Positions 1-9,336 are shown, numbered from the stretch's first letter. The stretch: 64,000 nucleotides of DNA from Palsa-189 sp963803735 (GCA_963803735.1 CAWDNV010000030.1:40538-104537); one strand, 5' to 3'. Notes: generated by a model not told the origin, from the letters alone. Translations and numbers: made by a program.

Positions 1-865
1 CGCGGATCGCACGGCGGGTTTCCCACTCGCTCAGGCAGCGCCGCAGATCGCGCTCGACGCCGGCGGCCGTCTGATACCGCTCTTCCGGGCTCTTCGCCAG
101 CAGCTTCATGATGATCGTGGAGACCTGGGAGGGGACATATGCGAAGCGCGCGTGGAGCGGTGCCGGCTTTCGCGCAATATGGCCGTGCACCCATTCCATG
201 GGATCGGAGGCCGTGAAGGGAAGGTCTCCGGTGAGCGCTTGATAGAGTGTGACTCCCAGCGAGTAGAGGTCGCTGCGGGAGTCGATCGAACGGTTCATCC
301 TGCCGGTTTGTTCAGGGGCCATGTGCGACAGAGTTCCCGCGATCAATTCGGGAGGTTCGGGCGACTGACGCTCGCGCGGCAGGCGGGAAGCTATTCCGAA
401 ACCCATCAGCCATACACGGTCCCGCGAGGGATTGACCAGGATATTGGCGGGCTTGATGTCCTTGTGGACGAGGCCGCGTTCGTGCAGCCGAACCATTGCG
501 GCCGCCAACGCGATAGCGATTCGAAGGAAGCCGCCGACTTCCATGGGCTGCGCGAGCAGACGATCGAGCGGCTCGCCGTCGTGGTACTCGAGCATCAGCA
601 CCGTGGCACCACGCTCCCGCATAAGTTCCACCGGACGCAACGCCCAGGCGCCGTCGATATGGTCCTTCAACTCATATTCGTGAGCAAAACGACTGACGGT
701 GTCGGGTGGCGGATGCTCGGCTGCGGGAAGCACCGCGAGGCATGTTTGGCGCGTGCCGTCAGGGCTCTTGCGCCAGATTCTGTAGACCCTGCGCTCGCCG
801 TCGTCCCACAACGCCTCGGGAGCGGCATCTACGCCGGCAGCGTCGAGCCAGGACGACCGATTCAT
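1..865 (-). CDS. Ser/Thr protein kinase, N-terminal part of a probable trifunctional kinase (runs off the left edge)
   Basis: The minus strand encodes 288 residues from an ATG at 865 to the window edge without a stop. A kinase fold is clear: a catalytic loop HKDIKPAN (residues 134-141), an APE-like MAPEQTGRM and the helix F motif SDLYSLGVTLYQ. The DFG aspartate is replaced, reading GFG at 155-157 within LMGFGIASRLPRERQ. The Gly-rich loop is also poor. The MAPEQTGRMNR signature is known from very large proteins that join a kinase to an AAA/predictive ATPase, a GAF domain and a histidine kinase; that the rest lies beyond the edge is inference. It probably acts in cytoplasmic signalling. The GFG change raises doubt about normal metal-dependent phosphotransfer, although relatives may share it. 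The start is the first Met before the fold; no strong ribosome site was seen. Confidence 0.85.
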   Translation of the reverse strand, partial: MNRSSWLDAAGVDAAPEALWDDGERRVYRIWRKSPDGTRQTCLAVLPAAEHPPPDTVSRFAHEYELKDHIDGAWALRPVELMRERGATVLMLEYHDGEPLDRLLAQPMEVGGFLRIAIALAAAMVRLHERGLVHKDIKPANILVNPSRDRVWLMGFGIASRLPRERQSPEPPELIAGTLSHMAPEQTGRMNRSIDSRSDLYSLGVTLYQALTGDLPFTASDPMEWVHGHIARKPAPLHARFAYVPSQVSTIIMKLLAKSPEERYQTAAGVERDLRRCLSEWETRRAIR

Positions 866-995
866 TGCGGACCTTGCTGCCCACGACCCGCGGGCTCGCT
901 CGTCCTCGCCGCTCGGTGCGCGACGCGACGAGGATGAGTTCCACCACGGCGGAGCGAAACATCACGTCGCAGTTGCAAAAAGTCAGACCGCACGA

Positions 996-1385
996 TCAAA
1001 ACTCCAGCTTCAACCCGAATTGCATGATTCGAGGATTTACGCTCATCGCGCTGATCTTTCCGAACGTGCTCGGACTCGAGACATCGCCCGCGGGATTGGC
1101 AAAATTGGCCCAATTGAAGATGTTGAAGACCTCCCAGCGGAACATAAGACTGGCCTTCTCGCCGAGTTTTGTCCGCTTGATGAGAGCCGTGTCGACGTTG
1201 CGTTGGCCAGGTCCTCTCAGAATATTTCTTCCCAGGTCTCCAAAGATCGTCCCGCCACCAGTCACTGGAAACTTTCCATCGATGAGGGCTCCGTCAGAAA
1301 TGAATGGCGCGGTAACGAATGCGCCGGTGTTAAAGAACTGATTGATGCGGCTGCTCACGCTCCCGGTCCGGCGCGCATCTTCTAA
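996..1385 (-). pseudogene. TonB-dependent receptor, Oar-like, C-terminal fragment (separated by an IS)
   Basis: About 127 residues end in the aromatic-terminated beta strand IMQFGLKLEF, the usual last strand of an outer-membrane barrel. NILRGPGQRNVD and FRWEVFNIFNWANFANP are hallmark stretches of acidobacterial Oar-like receptors. The reading frame is open leftward from the insertion-sequence boundary and has no start of its own, so it is the displaced 3' end of the receptor at 2871-6080. Joining GCG ACC TTA (at 2871-2879) to GAA GAT (at 1377-1382) restores an in-frame A-T-L-E-D sequence. The fragment is unlikely to be expressed usefully. Confidence 0.9.
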
Positions 1386-1400
1386 CAGCACGTGTCTAAA
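1383..1400. repeat. IS inverted repeat, left end
   Basis: Eighteen bases, TAACAGCACGTGTCTAAA, match the reverse complement of 2855-2872 at 17 positions. The repeat contains the transposase stop codon. Confidence 0.85.
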
Positions 1401-2805
1401 CCAGGCGTTTCACGAATGACGACGAAAAGTTGCAGCAGCGTTTTGATCGTGATGAAACTCGAGCCTCGTCGTGAGCATTGGCGGACCAGAGCGCGAAATG
1501 GTCTCCCAATGCCTGCATGACAGCCAAAATCGCCAAAAGATCGTCAACAATCCTGTCATGAGCCGCTCTTGGCTTGCCTGAGCCATACCTCGACCGCATC
1601 AGGAGCGCGAGGTTGCATGCGACGGCTTGAATCAGAACCTTCTTGTGCACGTTTTCTTTTCCTCGTACGTAAAGCCGGTCCAGTCCACCAGTATCAAACT
1701 GATGCGCGAAGTTCCTCTCGATCCGTTCACCCCTCCGCCGCTGCAAACCCTTGCCACGGTCCCCGAAAATCCGACGCCGATTGCCGTACACAGCAGCCTT
1801 CTCCTCCGCCTTGCCATTCCAGTTGCGCGTGCCGCGATCGGGTTCGGCGATATAGGTCCGCACTTCCATCTCCGCAAGGCCGAGCATGACGTCATTGCTG
1901 TGATAGCCCTTGTCCGCCACCACTTCTTGCACTCCGTCGGGATGCACTTCATACTTGCCTTCCGGCGTCTTTTCGGCAATCACGTCGGCCACTGCGATCG
2001 CTGCCTCAATCACCGTTTCCTGGATCGTCGTCGTGTCCGCCGCAGCTCCGCCGTGCGTGGTGACCGCAACGATGGCCCCGCTTTCCATGTCCACCGCGTT
2101 CTCGGCTTTGTAGGCCAGCGCCGTTCGTCCGTCCTTTAGTTTCGTGATCTCGGCGTCTTCATCACTCGGGCTGTTCCAGTCTTCATTGGATGTCTTCTTC
2201 TTACGCTTGCGGTCCATGCGGAGCAACGCTGCCGCGTCTTTGGCGTCGATACCTTCGGCTTCGGCAAGGCGCTTCAAATACGCCATGTAGCTTTCGCCCG
2301 TATCGCGGCGCACGATCGACTTCATGGCTGCGTTCGCCTCGAGAGTTGTCGAATCCACACCGATCGTTTTGCCATTGATTAGACCGGACTGCGCCAGTCG
2401 CTCCAACACAAAGCTGAAGATTCGCTGGTGGGTTTCGACGTCCATCAGGCGTCGAGTGCGCGAGATGGTGACGTGATCCGGTGTCTTCTCATCGAGTCCG
2501 ATCGAAAGGAACTGCCGTAGTGTGAGCGAATCGGCAACACGCCAGGCGATGCCGCGCTCGCTGTCGAGTCCCTCGAAAAAGCCGATCATCATGATGCGGA
2601 AATACTGGCCCGGAGGCAGCGACGGACGTCCTAACGTCTGGTGATAGAAGCTGGCGCAACTGGCCTCACAGAACTGATCGAACTGGCCATTGTCGAGGAC
2701 TTCGTTGAGCCGTTTGTAGAAAGGATGACCCGGTGCTGTTGGAAGCTCGCCCCCGTACCAGAGTCCTTCCTGCCTTTGTCTCTTCTTCCGCGTACCCATC
2801 GCCAT
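1396..2805 (-). CDS. Transposase, DUF772/DDE_Tnp_1 type
   Basis: A 469-residue transposase that catalyses excision and insertion of its element. It begins with a basic head then LWYGGELPTAPGHPFYKRLN and a DUF772-like helical domain (SERGIAWRVADSLTLRQFL, TPDHVTISRTRR). The DDE catalytic core follows: GVDSTTLEANAAM (first Asp), VVADKGYHSNDVM (second Asp) and NRRRIFGDRGKGLQRRRGERIERNFAH (third acidic residue region), with a C-terminal helical tail. No frameshift is seen, so it is probably active. The stop codon lies inside the terminal inverted repeat, typical of compact insertion sequences. It sits antisense to nothing; it reads in the same direction as the receptor it disrupts. Confidence 0.92.
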   Translation of the reverse strand: MAMGTRKKRQRQEGLWYGGELPTAPGHPFYKRLNEVLDNGQFDQFCEASCASFYHQTLGRPSLPPGQYFRIMMIGFFEGLDSERGIAWRVADSLTLRQFLSIGLDEKTPDHVTISRTRRLMDVETHQRIFSFVLERLAQSGLINGKTIGVDSTTLEANAAMKSIVRRDTGESYMAYLKRLAEAEGIDAKDAAALLRMDRKRKKKTSNEDWNSPSDEDAEITKLKDGRTALAYKAENAVDMESGAIVAVTTHGGAAADTTTIQETVIEAAIAVADVIAEKTPEGKYEVHPDGVQEVVADKGYHSNDVMLGLAEMEVRTYIAEPDRGTRNWNGKAEEKAAVYGNRRRIFGDRGKGLQRRRGERIERNFAHQFDTGGLDRLYVRGKENVHKKVLIQAVACNLALLMRSRYGSGKPRAAHDRIVDDLLAILAVMQALGDHFALWSANAHDEARVSSRSKRCCNFSSSFVKRLV

Positions 2806-2854
2806 AGGGTCGATTGTAAGGCCAAAACACTCCCGGTGCTACATGTTTTTGGAC

Positions 2855-2872
2855 TTTAGACACGGGCTGTTA
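2855..2872. repeat. IS inverted repeat, right end
   Basis: The reverse complement, TAACAGCCCGTGTCTAAA, differs from the left end at one base. It supplies the premature TAA (2856-2858) that terminates the receptor N-terminal fragment. Confidence 0.85.
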
Positions 2873-5800
2873 AGGTCGCCCCGGGCGCTAGGCTCCCTGT
2901 CGTGAAGTAAGTCGCCGGTCCGAAGAGCGTACCTGCGCCACTGTCAAGAATACTAAAAGGGAGCCCGGATTGGACCGTCACGACTCCGGAGACCGCCCAG
3001 CCCTGGCCTAATCTGGCGAGCGAGAATCGATGATGGTCCACCGGCTGTGGCAGTTGCCAGGTGTAGCTGAGCACGAACCTGTGTCTGCGATCGAAATCCG
3101 ACGGACCTCGCTGGGCGGCTCGATTGTTCTGATCGTTGAATACCTGTTCGCCAACGATTGGGGCGCCGACGAGTCCGAGAGCAGTGGACCCGATACTATC
3201 GCCTGCTGTGTCGATCGATTTTGAGAGCGTATAAGCTGCCAGGAACTGAAGGCCATGGCTCAAGCGCTTATTGACCGTTGCTTGCACGGAGTCGTAGCGG
3301 GAGGTTCCGCTGCTCTCGACGCGAAATACAAGAGGAGCCACGCCGAGAAAACGAACTCGCTGCGCGGCATTCGCAACCGAGTTAGTAGTCAACCCATTTA
3401 CAGGATTCGCGGGACTGGCCAGGGCGGGCTGATTGTCGCCCCGTGACACGGCAAGGTGAGTGCCTCTAGCGCCTGCGTAGGCGAGCGAGAACAAATAGCC
3501 GTGGGGCTGATACTGAATCTCCAACCCATAGTGCTGAATTGTCGCTTCCTTGAAATCCGGATCGATGATCGTAAAGAGTTGAGGGGTACGATCCCCGGTG
3601 TATGGCGGACCTGGCAGCATGGCGCCGACAAAGTTAGGGAAAGACGAGGGCAGCGGAAGTAAGGGAAACGGATGTTGGAAGCTCGAGGCTGCATTGGCCG
3701 CGCCGAACAAATTCTTCGTGACCTGGAAGGGGGGATTAAAAGCAGGAAGGCCGCCGGCTCCAAGGAAATTGATACGGTTGGCGTACAATCCATAGCCACT
3801 TCTGATGATGAGATCGCGCGATGACAAGGGCCGCCACGCCAAACCTATGCGCGGCTCGGGATGCCACTGAACCGGGTCATGGAGAAGCGTGGCATTGCCG
3901 CGCGGAAACCCCTCCGGCGCAGGCCCTTTGTAATTGTCCGCCAGCACGAATCCGGAGGTGGCGGGGTTTGTAAAGCCATCGGGCGGTGGCGGAACATAGA
4001 ACTGCGGGTAGAAGCTGCTGAGCCGCCCATGGTCTTCGCTCTGCTGGCCGTTGGCCTCGAGGCGCAGCCCTGCACTGATAGTGAGTGCCGGCGATACCGT
4101 CCAACTGTCGGCCGCAAAAAAATGTGCCGCCGTCGAGCGCAATCCGATGTGCAGGACGGTAGCAGCGACCAGTTCGGCGAAGACATTGGAGAGTGGTGTG
4201 CCATTTCCGCCAGCGCCGACAGGCCCTCCCGGTAGACCAAGCAGGAAATCGGGAAACGACAGAAAGGTGAGCGTTCCATCTGTCGAACCGGCGATTTCGT
4301 TGAATTGATTACGGAATATCTCAGCTCCGATACGAAGATTGTGCCTGCCTCGCGACAACGAGACAGTATCGGAAAGATAGAAATTATTGTTCGCTATTTC
4401 GGTTTTGTCACTGACCGTGTTTCCGAGTTGGAAAGCGCCGAGTACCTGGATATACGGCAGGCTTCTCACCTGCTCGTCGCCCGCACGGGTAATCCCCACC
4501 GATTGAGCCGTCAGCGGTCCCGGAGCAGAGCTTCGACTGGCGATGCGGGAGTAGCCCGCGCGGAATTGATTCACGGCCTGCGCTGAAAAGATGTGTGTGT
4601 GCGCGATGGACAGGTTCCGATTGTCGATGGTCCGATGGGCCGGGAACCCAGGCACACTCGCGCCGGAGAATGGCACGTCGTGATCGGAGGTTGAGAAGAA
4701 GAATTTTGCCGATAACTGATCGGACTTGCCCAGGCTTCGGTCGAAGTTGGTATTGAACTGGTCTTCGTCGTAGCGTCCCGGCAAGACAGCCGTGTAGTTG
4801 ACGCCACTACCCGCAACCTGTGGACTCGGGATCACCATTGATCCATCGGGGTTCTTCGCGTTTAGTAAATTGAGAGCCACAGGATTGATATTCGATCCGT
4901 CCTGCGCGATCGCCACGCCACCGAACAATCCTGTTTGACCGCCGAAGATCGCTCCCAAAGACGCGGGCGTGCGCACTGGCGGGATGAGGGGCAGGCTCTG
5001 CGATCGAACGCTGCTCGCGAGAGAGGCCGCATTCACGTCTCGCGTGGCTTGGTAGGAAACGAAGAAATAGGCCGGTTTGCTAGACCAGGGCAAAGGCAAG
5101 GGCCCACCCAGCGTGCCACCCGGCTGATGGCGGCGAAACTCTCCTCTCTGCACCCCTGTCGCATTGGCAAAGAAGTTGTTCGCGTCCAAGGCTTCGTTCC
5201 GGCCAAAATAGTAGGCATTCCCGTGGAGTTGGGCGGTGCCCGACTTGGTCTCGACGATGACGTTTGCGCCTCCCCCTCTGCCATATTGAGCGTCGTAGAG
5301 TGAATTCTGAACTTTGAACTCCTGGAGGGTGTCCGGGGCGGGTATCGCCAACCCGCCACCACTGGAAGCGGTGGCCTCGGTCATGTTTGCGCCGTAGCTG
5401 TTGGCATCGACGCCATTTAACATGAAGTTGTTGTCGCCGCTGCGTGCCCCGTTGGCGCGAATCTCCTGGCTCCCGGCTCCCATCTGCGTGGCGTCCACCA
5501 CATCCGTATTCGTCCCGGCTGTCAGACCGAGGATCTGCGTGTAGTTGCGATTCACAAGCGGCAATGTCACTATCGTCCCTCGATCGATCACACTACCGAG
5601 TGCAACGTTGTCGGTTTGCAGAAGCGGTGCACTGACGACGACTTCCTCTCGTCGCCCTTCGATTGCCAGCTGTGTGGCAATGCTCCTCACTTCCGTAATC
5701 TGGATCACGATCGCGCGCACCACAAGCGGCGCAAAGCCCACAGCCTCCACCGTAAGCTCATACTCCCCCGGCGGTAGCAGGGAAAAGCGGTACAAGCCAT

Positions 5801-6080
5801 CCTTATCGGTAATAGCCGTGAGCGTCACGCCCGTTCCGTAGTTGCGCAATGTCATCTTTGCGTTCTGCACGACGGCGCTGCTTGGATCGGTAACCGTGCC
5901 GGTCAATGCCCCGGTCGACGCAGATTGAGCACACACATCCAACGAGGTAACGACGACGATGAGACAGAGGATCAAGCTCTGGAGACCTGAGGCAGCGGTG
6001 GCGAAATGCACCTTGTTACGCACATTGACCGCCGTTCGGGCCCGCCAGTGGCGACCTTTCGAAGTTGATCTCCTGTGCAT
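2871..6080 (-). pseudogene. TonB-dependent receptor, Oar-like, N-terminal and barrel part (disrupted by IS)
   Basis: Encodes about 1070 residues of an outer-membrane receptor. A signal peptide (hydrophobic run LILCLIVVVTSLDVCAQS) is followed by a carboxypeptidase-regulatory Ig-like domain (GALTGTVTDPSSAVVQNAKM through TDKDGLYRFSLLPPGEYELTVEAVGF), a plug domain (LPLVNRNYTQILGL, NFMLNGVDANSYG) and most of the beta barrel (TLSKSIDTAGDSIG, FDRRHRFVLSYTWQLP). This family imports unknown substrates, often oligosaccharides or peptides, and is very abundant in Acidobacteriota. The last barrel strands are missing because an insertion sequence lies directly downstream; they are found at 996-1385. I start at the ATG at 6080; the frame stays open upstream to 6389, but that part has no signal-peptide character, and a GTG just before the hydrophobic run is an alternative. 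The gene was intact before the insertion. Confidence 0.88.
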
Positions 6081-6530
6081 CGTGGACGTCCAGCTCCGTC
6101 GCGCAGCCATCGACCCATTTCCCTTTACAAAAGGATGCCTTACTCGCCAGCGACCGTCAATAAGACTTTGGTATTGCCCCGGCCGCGTCGCCCTGCTGGC
6201 GATCCACCGGCGCAAAACGTACCTGTTCCTACATGCCAATATCGGACATCCCCACCGACGCAAAAGGATCGCCGCTTTCGTGCTGCGAGATGCGACACCG
6301 GCACTGAGATAGGCATCGTGGGTGCCCCGGACCATTACTCGCCCCGGGCCGTTAAATTCGAGGATGGAACTGCGATAGGTCAACGGCAATCGTCAGGACA
6401 CCAACTGCTACAGTCCATCCTCGGATCGTGACAAGCCGTTGCCTACGGAAGTATTGGGTCTGACCCAAAAACTGCCAAGGCAAGCCGACGGAAACGCCAT
6501 CGTCCGGCTGTTACGTTGGCCGCAAGAACC
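6081..6530. other. Intergenic region upstream of the TonB receptor
   Basis: About 450 bases between the receptor start and the decayed insertion sequence. An open frame continues upstream of the receptor but looks non-native. I see no tRNA, repeat or convincing gene here. It presumably holds the receptor promoter. Confidence 0.4.
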
Positions 6531-6543
6531 TCGCTTTACGCGG
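6531..6543. repeat. 13-bp direct repeat, left copy, flanking the ISNCY-like remnant
   Basis: TCGCTTTACGCGG occurs here and again at 8007-8019 in the same orientation, one copy on each side of the decayed transposase and its inverted repeats. It could be a target duplication or an older repeat into which the element inserted. Confidence 0.5.
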
Positions 6544-6548
6544 TGTCG

Positions 6549-6597
6549 TAGCTCGATAGAAATGTCCTTCTGTTCTCCTCGATAGAAATGTCCCCTT
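6549..6597. repeat. Left terminal repeats of the ISNCY-like element (two tandem copies)
   Basis: TCGATAGAAATGTCC occurs twice, at 6553-6567 and 6579-6593. Its reverse complement occurs at 7955-7969 beyond the transposase remnant. The outer copy shares a longer match with the right end (TAGCTCGATAGAAATGTCC), and the inner copy shares the trailing CCCTT. This pattern fits the inverted end of an insertion sequence with an internal duplication. Confidence 0.7.
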
Positions 6598-6636
6598 CTG
6601 AGAATAGCTCCGGATCACGCAGTCGTTAAGCCGGGG

Positions 6637-6691
6637 AGTGCTGGGCGGGGCGAGGGGACGGCGTTTGAGTACCCTCGCCCCGCCCAGCACT
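6637..6691. terminator. Perfect 20-bp GC-rich hairpin, terminator-like or small repeat element
   Basis: The arms at 6637-6656 and 6672-6691 are perfect reverse complements, about 80 percent GC, with a 15-base loop. No T-tract follows on either strand, so a Rho-independent terminator in the strict sense is not supported. It lies just inside the left end of the ISNCY-like remnant, downstream of the transposase on the minus strand, and may insulate the element from outside transcription. Confidence 0.55.
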
Positions 6692-6780
6692 GCAGAGACC
6701 TATGGGACTTGGAGTAAGCGCGCCAAGGGTGGTTTGCGCTAGGAATGTTCGGACGCTGCTCCCGTCGCAGGCTTTGCAGA

Positions 6781-7912
6781 TTACGGGTTTTTGGGGCGCT
6801 CCTTCAGCTCTCGCCATTGCAACTCGACTTGCCGCCAGACGAGTCGAATGCTGCCGTCTCGCGGCCGCCGCACCAGAATCGTGCTGCCCGCCGGCACCAC
6901 CGCGGCCCGTACAGCACCACCCAGTCGTTGCTGACCTTGCGCTCTTCTTCCTGGCAGAACACATCGTCCAGGTTCATCTGTTTCGGCACCGGCTCATGAA
7001 AGTCCACCGTTTCGGCGGGGCCGACGGCATACCGCGCGTTGTGCTTCGGCAGGTAGTCTTCTTCCAGGTACCGATTGGCCACCTCGTAGCTGCTGATATT
7101 CTTCAGCCGCATCTTTTTGATCGGCCGGTCTTGGTGCGTGCCGTGGCTGCGCTCCACTCGCCCCGGGCTTGCGGGGCAGGCGCTCCAATCAACTCCGTCC
7201 CCAGTTTCGCGCACATGCGCCCAAACTGCGACATGGGACTGATTCCCTGTTGCTTCTGCTTCTCGCTCGGAGCGTGATGGTAGGGTCCTTCCAATCCATG
7301 TATGGTGCCCGGGGAATTCCGTATTCTTCCACCCAGCTCCGCATCGTTTCTGCCACCGCCCAAGTGGTCTTTTCGGCGCCGATCCGCGCCACGCCCCGGC
7401 TGGTCGCATCATTCACCATGCTCACCCCAGGCAAGCCCCGCGGTCCGCGTTCTTCGAACCAAACTTCAAAGCTTCCGTCCATCTTTACCAACTCACCGAA
7501 GTGCGACCTTCGCTTCCTTCGCTGCCGATAGGCTTTGCGCTTCCGTTCCCGTTGCCATAGCCCCTCTGCCAGCATCCATCTCCGTAGCGTTTCGGCATCC
7601 AATGCAATGCCGTGATCCTCCCGCAGATGTTCGCCCGCCGGTGTCGGTCCGAACGCAGCGCCCGGTCCTTGGTAGTTCTTCCGCACCAGTTTCAGCTTGC
7701 ACGCCTTCGCAGCTTTGCGTCGATCGTACTGTTAGAAGCTTTTCCGCATTTCCATGCACCGGCGCCGCGGCCCCGTCCCGCTGTTATTGCTTCCACAACC
7801 GTTTCGTCTGCCGGTAGCTCAATCCCAGGATTGCCGCCGCCTCCACCTGAGTCACTTCTCCGGCTTCTACCCGCGCCACAACGCCTCCGCGCCTCACTTC
7901 CTTTTCGCTCAT
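6781..7912 (-). pseudogene. ISNCY-like transposase, decayed by a nonsense codon and frameshifts
   Basis: Reading from the ATG at 7912, the frame begins with MSEKEVRRGGVVARVEAG and a helix-turn-helix AAAILGLSYRQTKRLWKQ, then meets a stop codon. Homology continues in shifted frames: GPGAAFGPTPAGEHLREDHG and LVKMDGSFEVWFEERGPRG (start of the rve/DDE core), then EEYGIPRAPYMDWK, then FGRMCAKLGTELI, HGTHQDRPIKKMR and a C-terminal beta domain ending ELQWRELKERPKNP with TAA at 6781-6783. The parts follow the order expected of one ISNCY family transposase of roughly 370-380 residues. At least three changes of frame plus an internal stop make it non-functional. It may be mobilised only in trans. Confidence 0.85.
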
Positions 7913-7950
7913 CCATGTCCTTCCCAACCGGACCTCCTCAATCCAGTTTC

Positions 7951-7973
7951 AAGGGGACATTTCTATCGAGCTA
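7951..7973. repeat. Right terminal inverted repeat of the ISNCY-like element
   Basis: AAGGGGACATTTCTATCGAG and the following CTA are the inverse of the two left-end copies at 6549-6597. Together they bracket the transposase remnant. Confidence 0.7.
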
Positions 7974-8006
7974 AGAAAGGGACAGTTCATCGAAGTTCAA
8001 CCAACA

Positions 8007-8019
8007 TCGCTTTACGCGG
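8007..8019. repeat. 13-bp direct repeat, right copy
   Basis: TCGCTTTACGCGG, identical to 6531-6543. It lies about 34 bases outside the right inverted repeat, whereas the left copy is 5 to 6 bases outside its end, so it does not fit a simple target duplication. Confidence 0.5.
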
Positions 8020-8107
8020 GTGAACCGATACCAAGGTGTCGCCGATACTAAGGTCCAATGGATTCGGCCGCGAGGGTGTAGTTTCATAGACCGTGAGAGG
8101 AGATTCT

Positions 8108-8224
8108 ATGAGCACACCCACACAGCCAACAACTTTCGGACGCGACTACCAGGGAACGCTTGAGAGCCTTCCAGTCGCCGCCCACATCCGCGAATGGGTC
8201 GCGAGGCAGCGCCAGAAAAAATAG
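8108..8224 (+). CDS. Small hypothetical protein, 38 residues
   Basis: An ATG at 8108 is preceded by GAGAGGAG with good spacing. The product runs MSTPTQPTTFGRDYQG to WVARQRQKK and then TAG. It is hydrophilic with a basic tail and has no membrane segment or recognisable motif. It lies 32 bases before the sigma-54 activator gene, with a second clear ribosome site between them (AGAAGGAGC), so the two may be co-transcribed. The strong ribosome site is the main argument that it is real; I know of no family for it. Confidence 0.45.
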   Translation: MSTPTQPTTFGRDYQGTLESLPVAAHIREWVARQRQKK

Positions 8225-8256
8225 CGGGCACGTTCCTATAGCAGAAGGAGCCTATC

Positions 8257-9336
8257 ATGGCCATTTCAGGTTTAATTGGTTCGAGTGAGACCTTTCGCGA
8301 TTTACTCGGTGCCATTCGCATCGTTGCACCAGTGGACTCCGCCGTCCTGATTCAGGGCGAAACGGGAACCGGCAAAGAAGTGATTGCTCGAGCGATCCAT
8401 GAAGCCAGTCCTCGGCACAACAGACCACTCGTGTCTCTCAATTGCGCGGCGATCCCTTCCGCGCTTCTGGAAAGCGAACTGTTCGGTCATGAACGAGGCG
8501 CGTTCACTGGCGCCGTAGCTCAGACCGTCGGACGTTTTCAAGCGGCTGATGGTGGAACACTGTTTTTGGACGAACTCGGAGAACTCCCGCTCGAGTTACA
8601 GCCAAAGCTTCTTCGCGCCCTTCAGGAGAAGCAATTCGAACGCCTGGGGAGCAACCGTACCATTCGAACCGATGTCCGGATTATCGCGGCAACTAATCAG
8701 AACCTATGGCAGATGGTGCAAGACAAAGCGTTTCGGGCAGATCTCTATTATCGGCTGAACGTTTTTCCGCTGACTCTTCCGCCGTTACGTGAACGGAGAC
8801 AGGATATTCCGCTGCTTGCGAATCATTTCGTTCAGGAATTCGCCAAGCGGCAAGGCAAGATGATCGACGATATTCCAAAACAGGTGATGAATGCCCTCGA
8901 ACGCTACAACTGGCCGGGGAATATCCGAGAACTACAAAACGTCATCGAGCGAGGCGTCATCATGACGACGGGCCGTGTTCTGAGCTCGCATACGGCGAAA
9001 GATCTGATTCGTTGCGAGGCAATGGCAGTGGACGTACTCGAACCTGCCCAGCCAGTGAGTATTAAGACGCTGGCCGACGCAGAGCGTGCGCATATCACGG
9101 CGATACTTCGGGAAACTGAGTGGGTGGTGGGCGGACCGCGCGGAGCGGCCGCACAACTTGGAGTACCGAGGACGACTCTGCTCGCTAAAATGCGGCGGCT
9201 CGGGCTTTCCAGCGTCGTGCCACGAGGCCGGCCAGTGCGGGTCGGGGGACGATTCACTTGCCTCATAGGTGGCGCTGCCAGGCATTCGGACGGAGAATCC
9301 GTCGCCTTGCGAGTCGTGAGGGCGGCAGCGACTTGA
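8257..9336 (+). CDS. Sigma-54-dependent transcriptional activator without a receiver domain
   Basis: The 359-residue protein begins directly with the AAA+ domain. GETGTGKEVIAR is the Walker A motif, GHERGAFTGAVAQ holds the GAFTGA loop that contacts sigma-54, GGTLFLDELGELP is Walker B, and YYRLNVFPLTLPPLRER the sensor region. A linker (TLADAERAHITAILRETEW) leads to a Fis-type helix-turn-helix, GAAAQLGVPRTTLLAKMRRLG. It drives open-complex formation by RNA polymerase-sigma-54 at enhancer-controlled promoters. There is no N-terminal receiver, GAF or PAS domain, so control must be through another protein or through expression level. After the DNA-binding helices there is an unusual tail of about 40 residues rich in Arg and Gly. 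A ribosome site AGAAGGAG precedes the ATG. The orphan histidine kinase follows 49 bases downstream. Confidence 0.93.
   Translation: MAISGLIGSSETFRDLLGAIRIVAPVDSAVLIQGETGTGKEVIARAIHEASPRHNRPLVSLNCAAIPSALLESELFGHERGAFTGAVAQTVGRFQAADGGTLFLDELGELPLELQPKLLRALQEKQFERLGSNRTIRTDVRIIAATNQNLWQMVQDKAFRADLYYRLNVFPLTLPPLRERRQDIPLLANHFVQEFAKRQGKMIDDIPKQVMNALERYNWPGNIRELQNVIERGVIMTTGRVLSSHTAKDLIRCEAMAVDVLEPAQPVSIKTLADAERAHITAILRETEWVVGGPRGAAAQLGVPRTTLLAKMRRLGLSSVVPRGRPVRVGGRFTCLIGGAARHSDGESVALRVVRAAAT

Larger units (their letters stand above)
1383..2873 (-). mobile_element. Complete DDE-transposase insertion sequence, about 1.49 kb, inserted in the TonB receptor
   Basis: One transposase gene fills the element. 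Its ends are an 18-bp inverted repeat with 17 matches (1383-1400 and 2855-2872), reading TAACAGC[A/C]CGTGTCTAAA inward. The element interrupts a receptor gene whose two halves lie immediately outside. A TTA (minus strand) is present on both sides, at 2871-2873 and 1383-1385, and keeping only one copy restores the receptor frame, so a 3-bp target duplication is likely. The inverted repeats even supply the stop codons: TAG for the transposase and TAA for the truncated receptor. The intact gene and near-perfect ends suggest a recent insertion. The transposase resembles DUF772/DDE_Tnp_1 proteins (IS1182/IS5-like groups), but exact family assignment needs a database. Confidence 0.9.

Noticed and set aside
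152..937. Plus-strand open frame of 261 codons at the left edge
   Set aside because: It is the shadow of the kinase on the minus strand, which has all kinase motifs.
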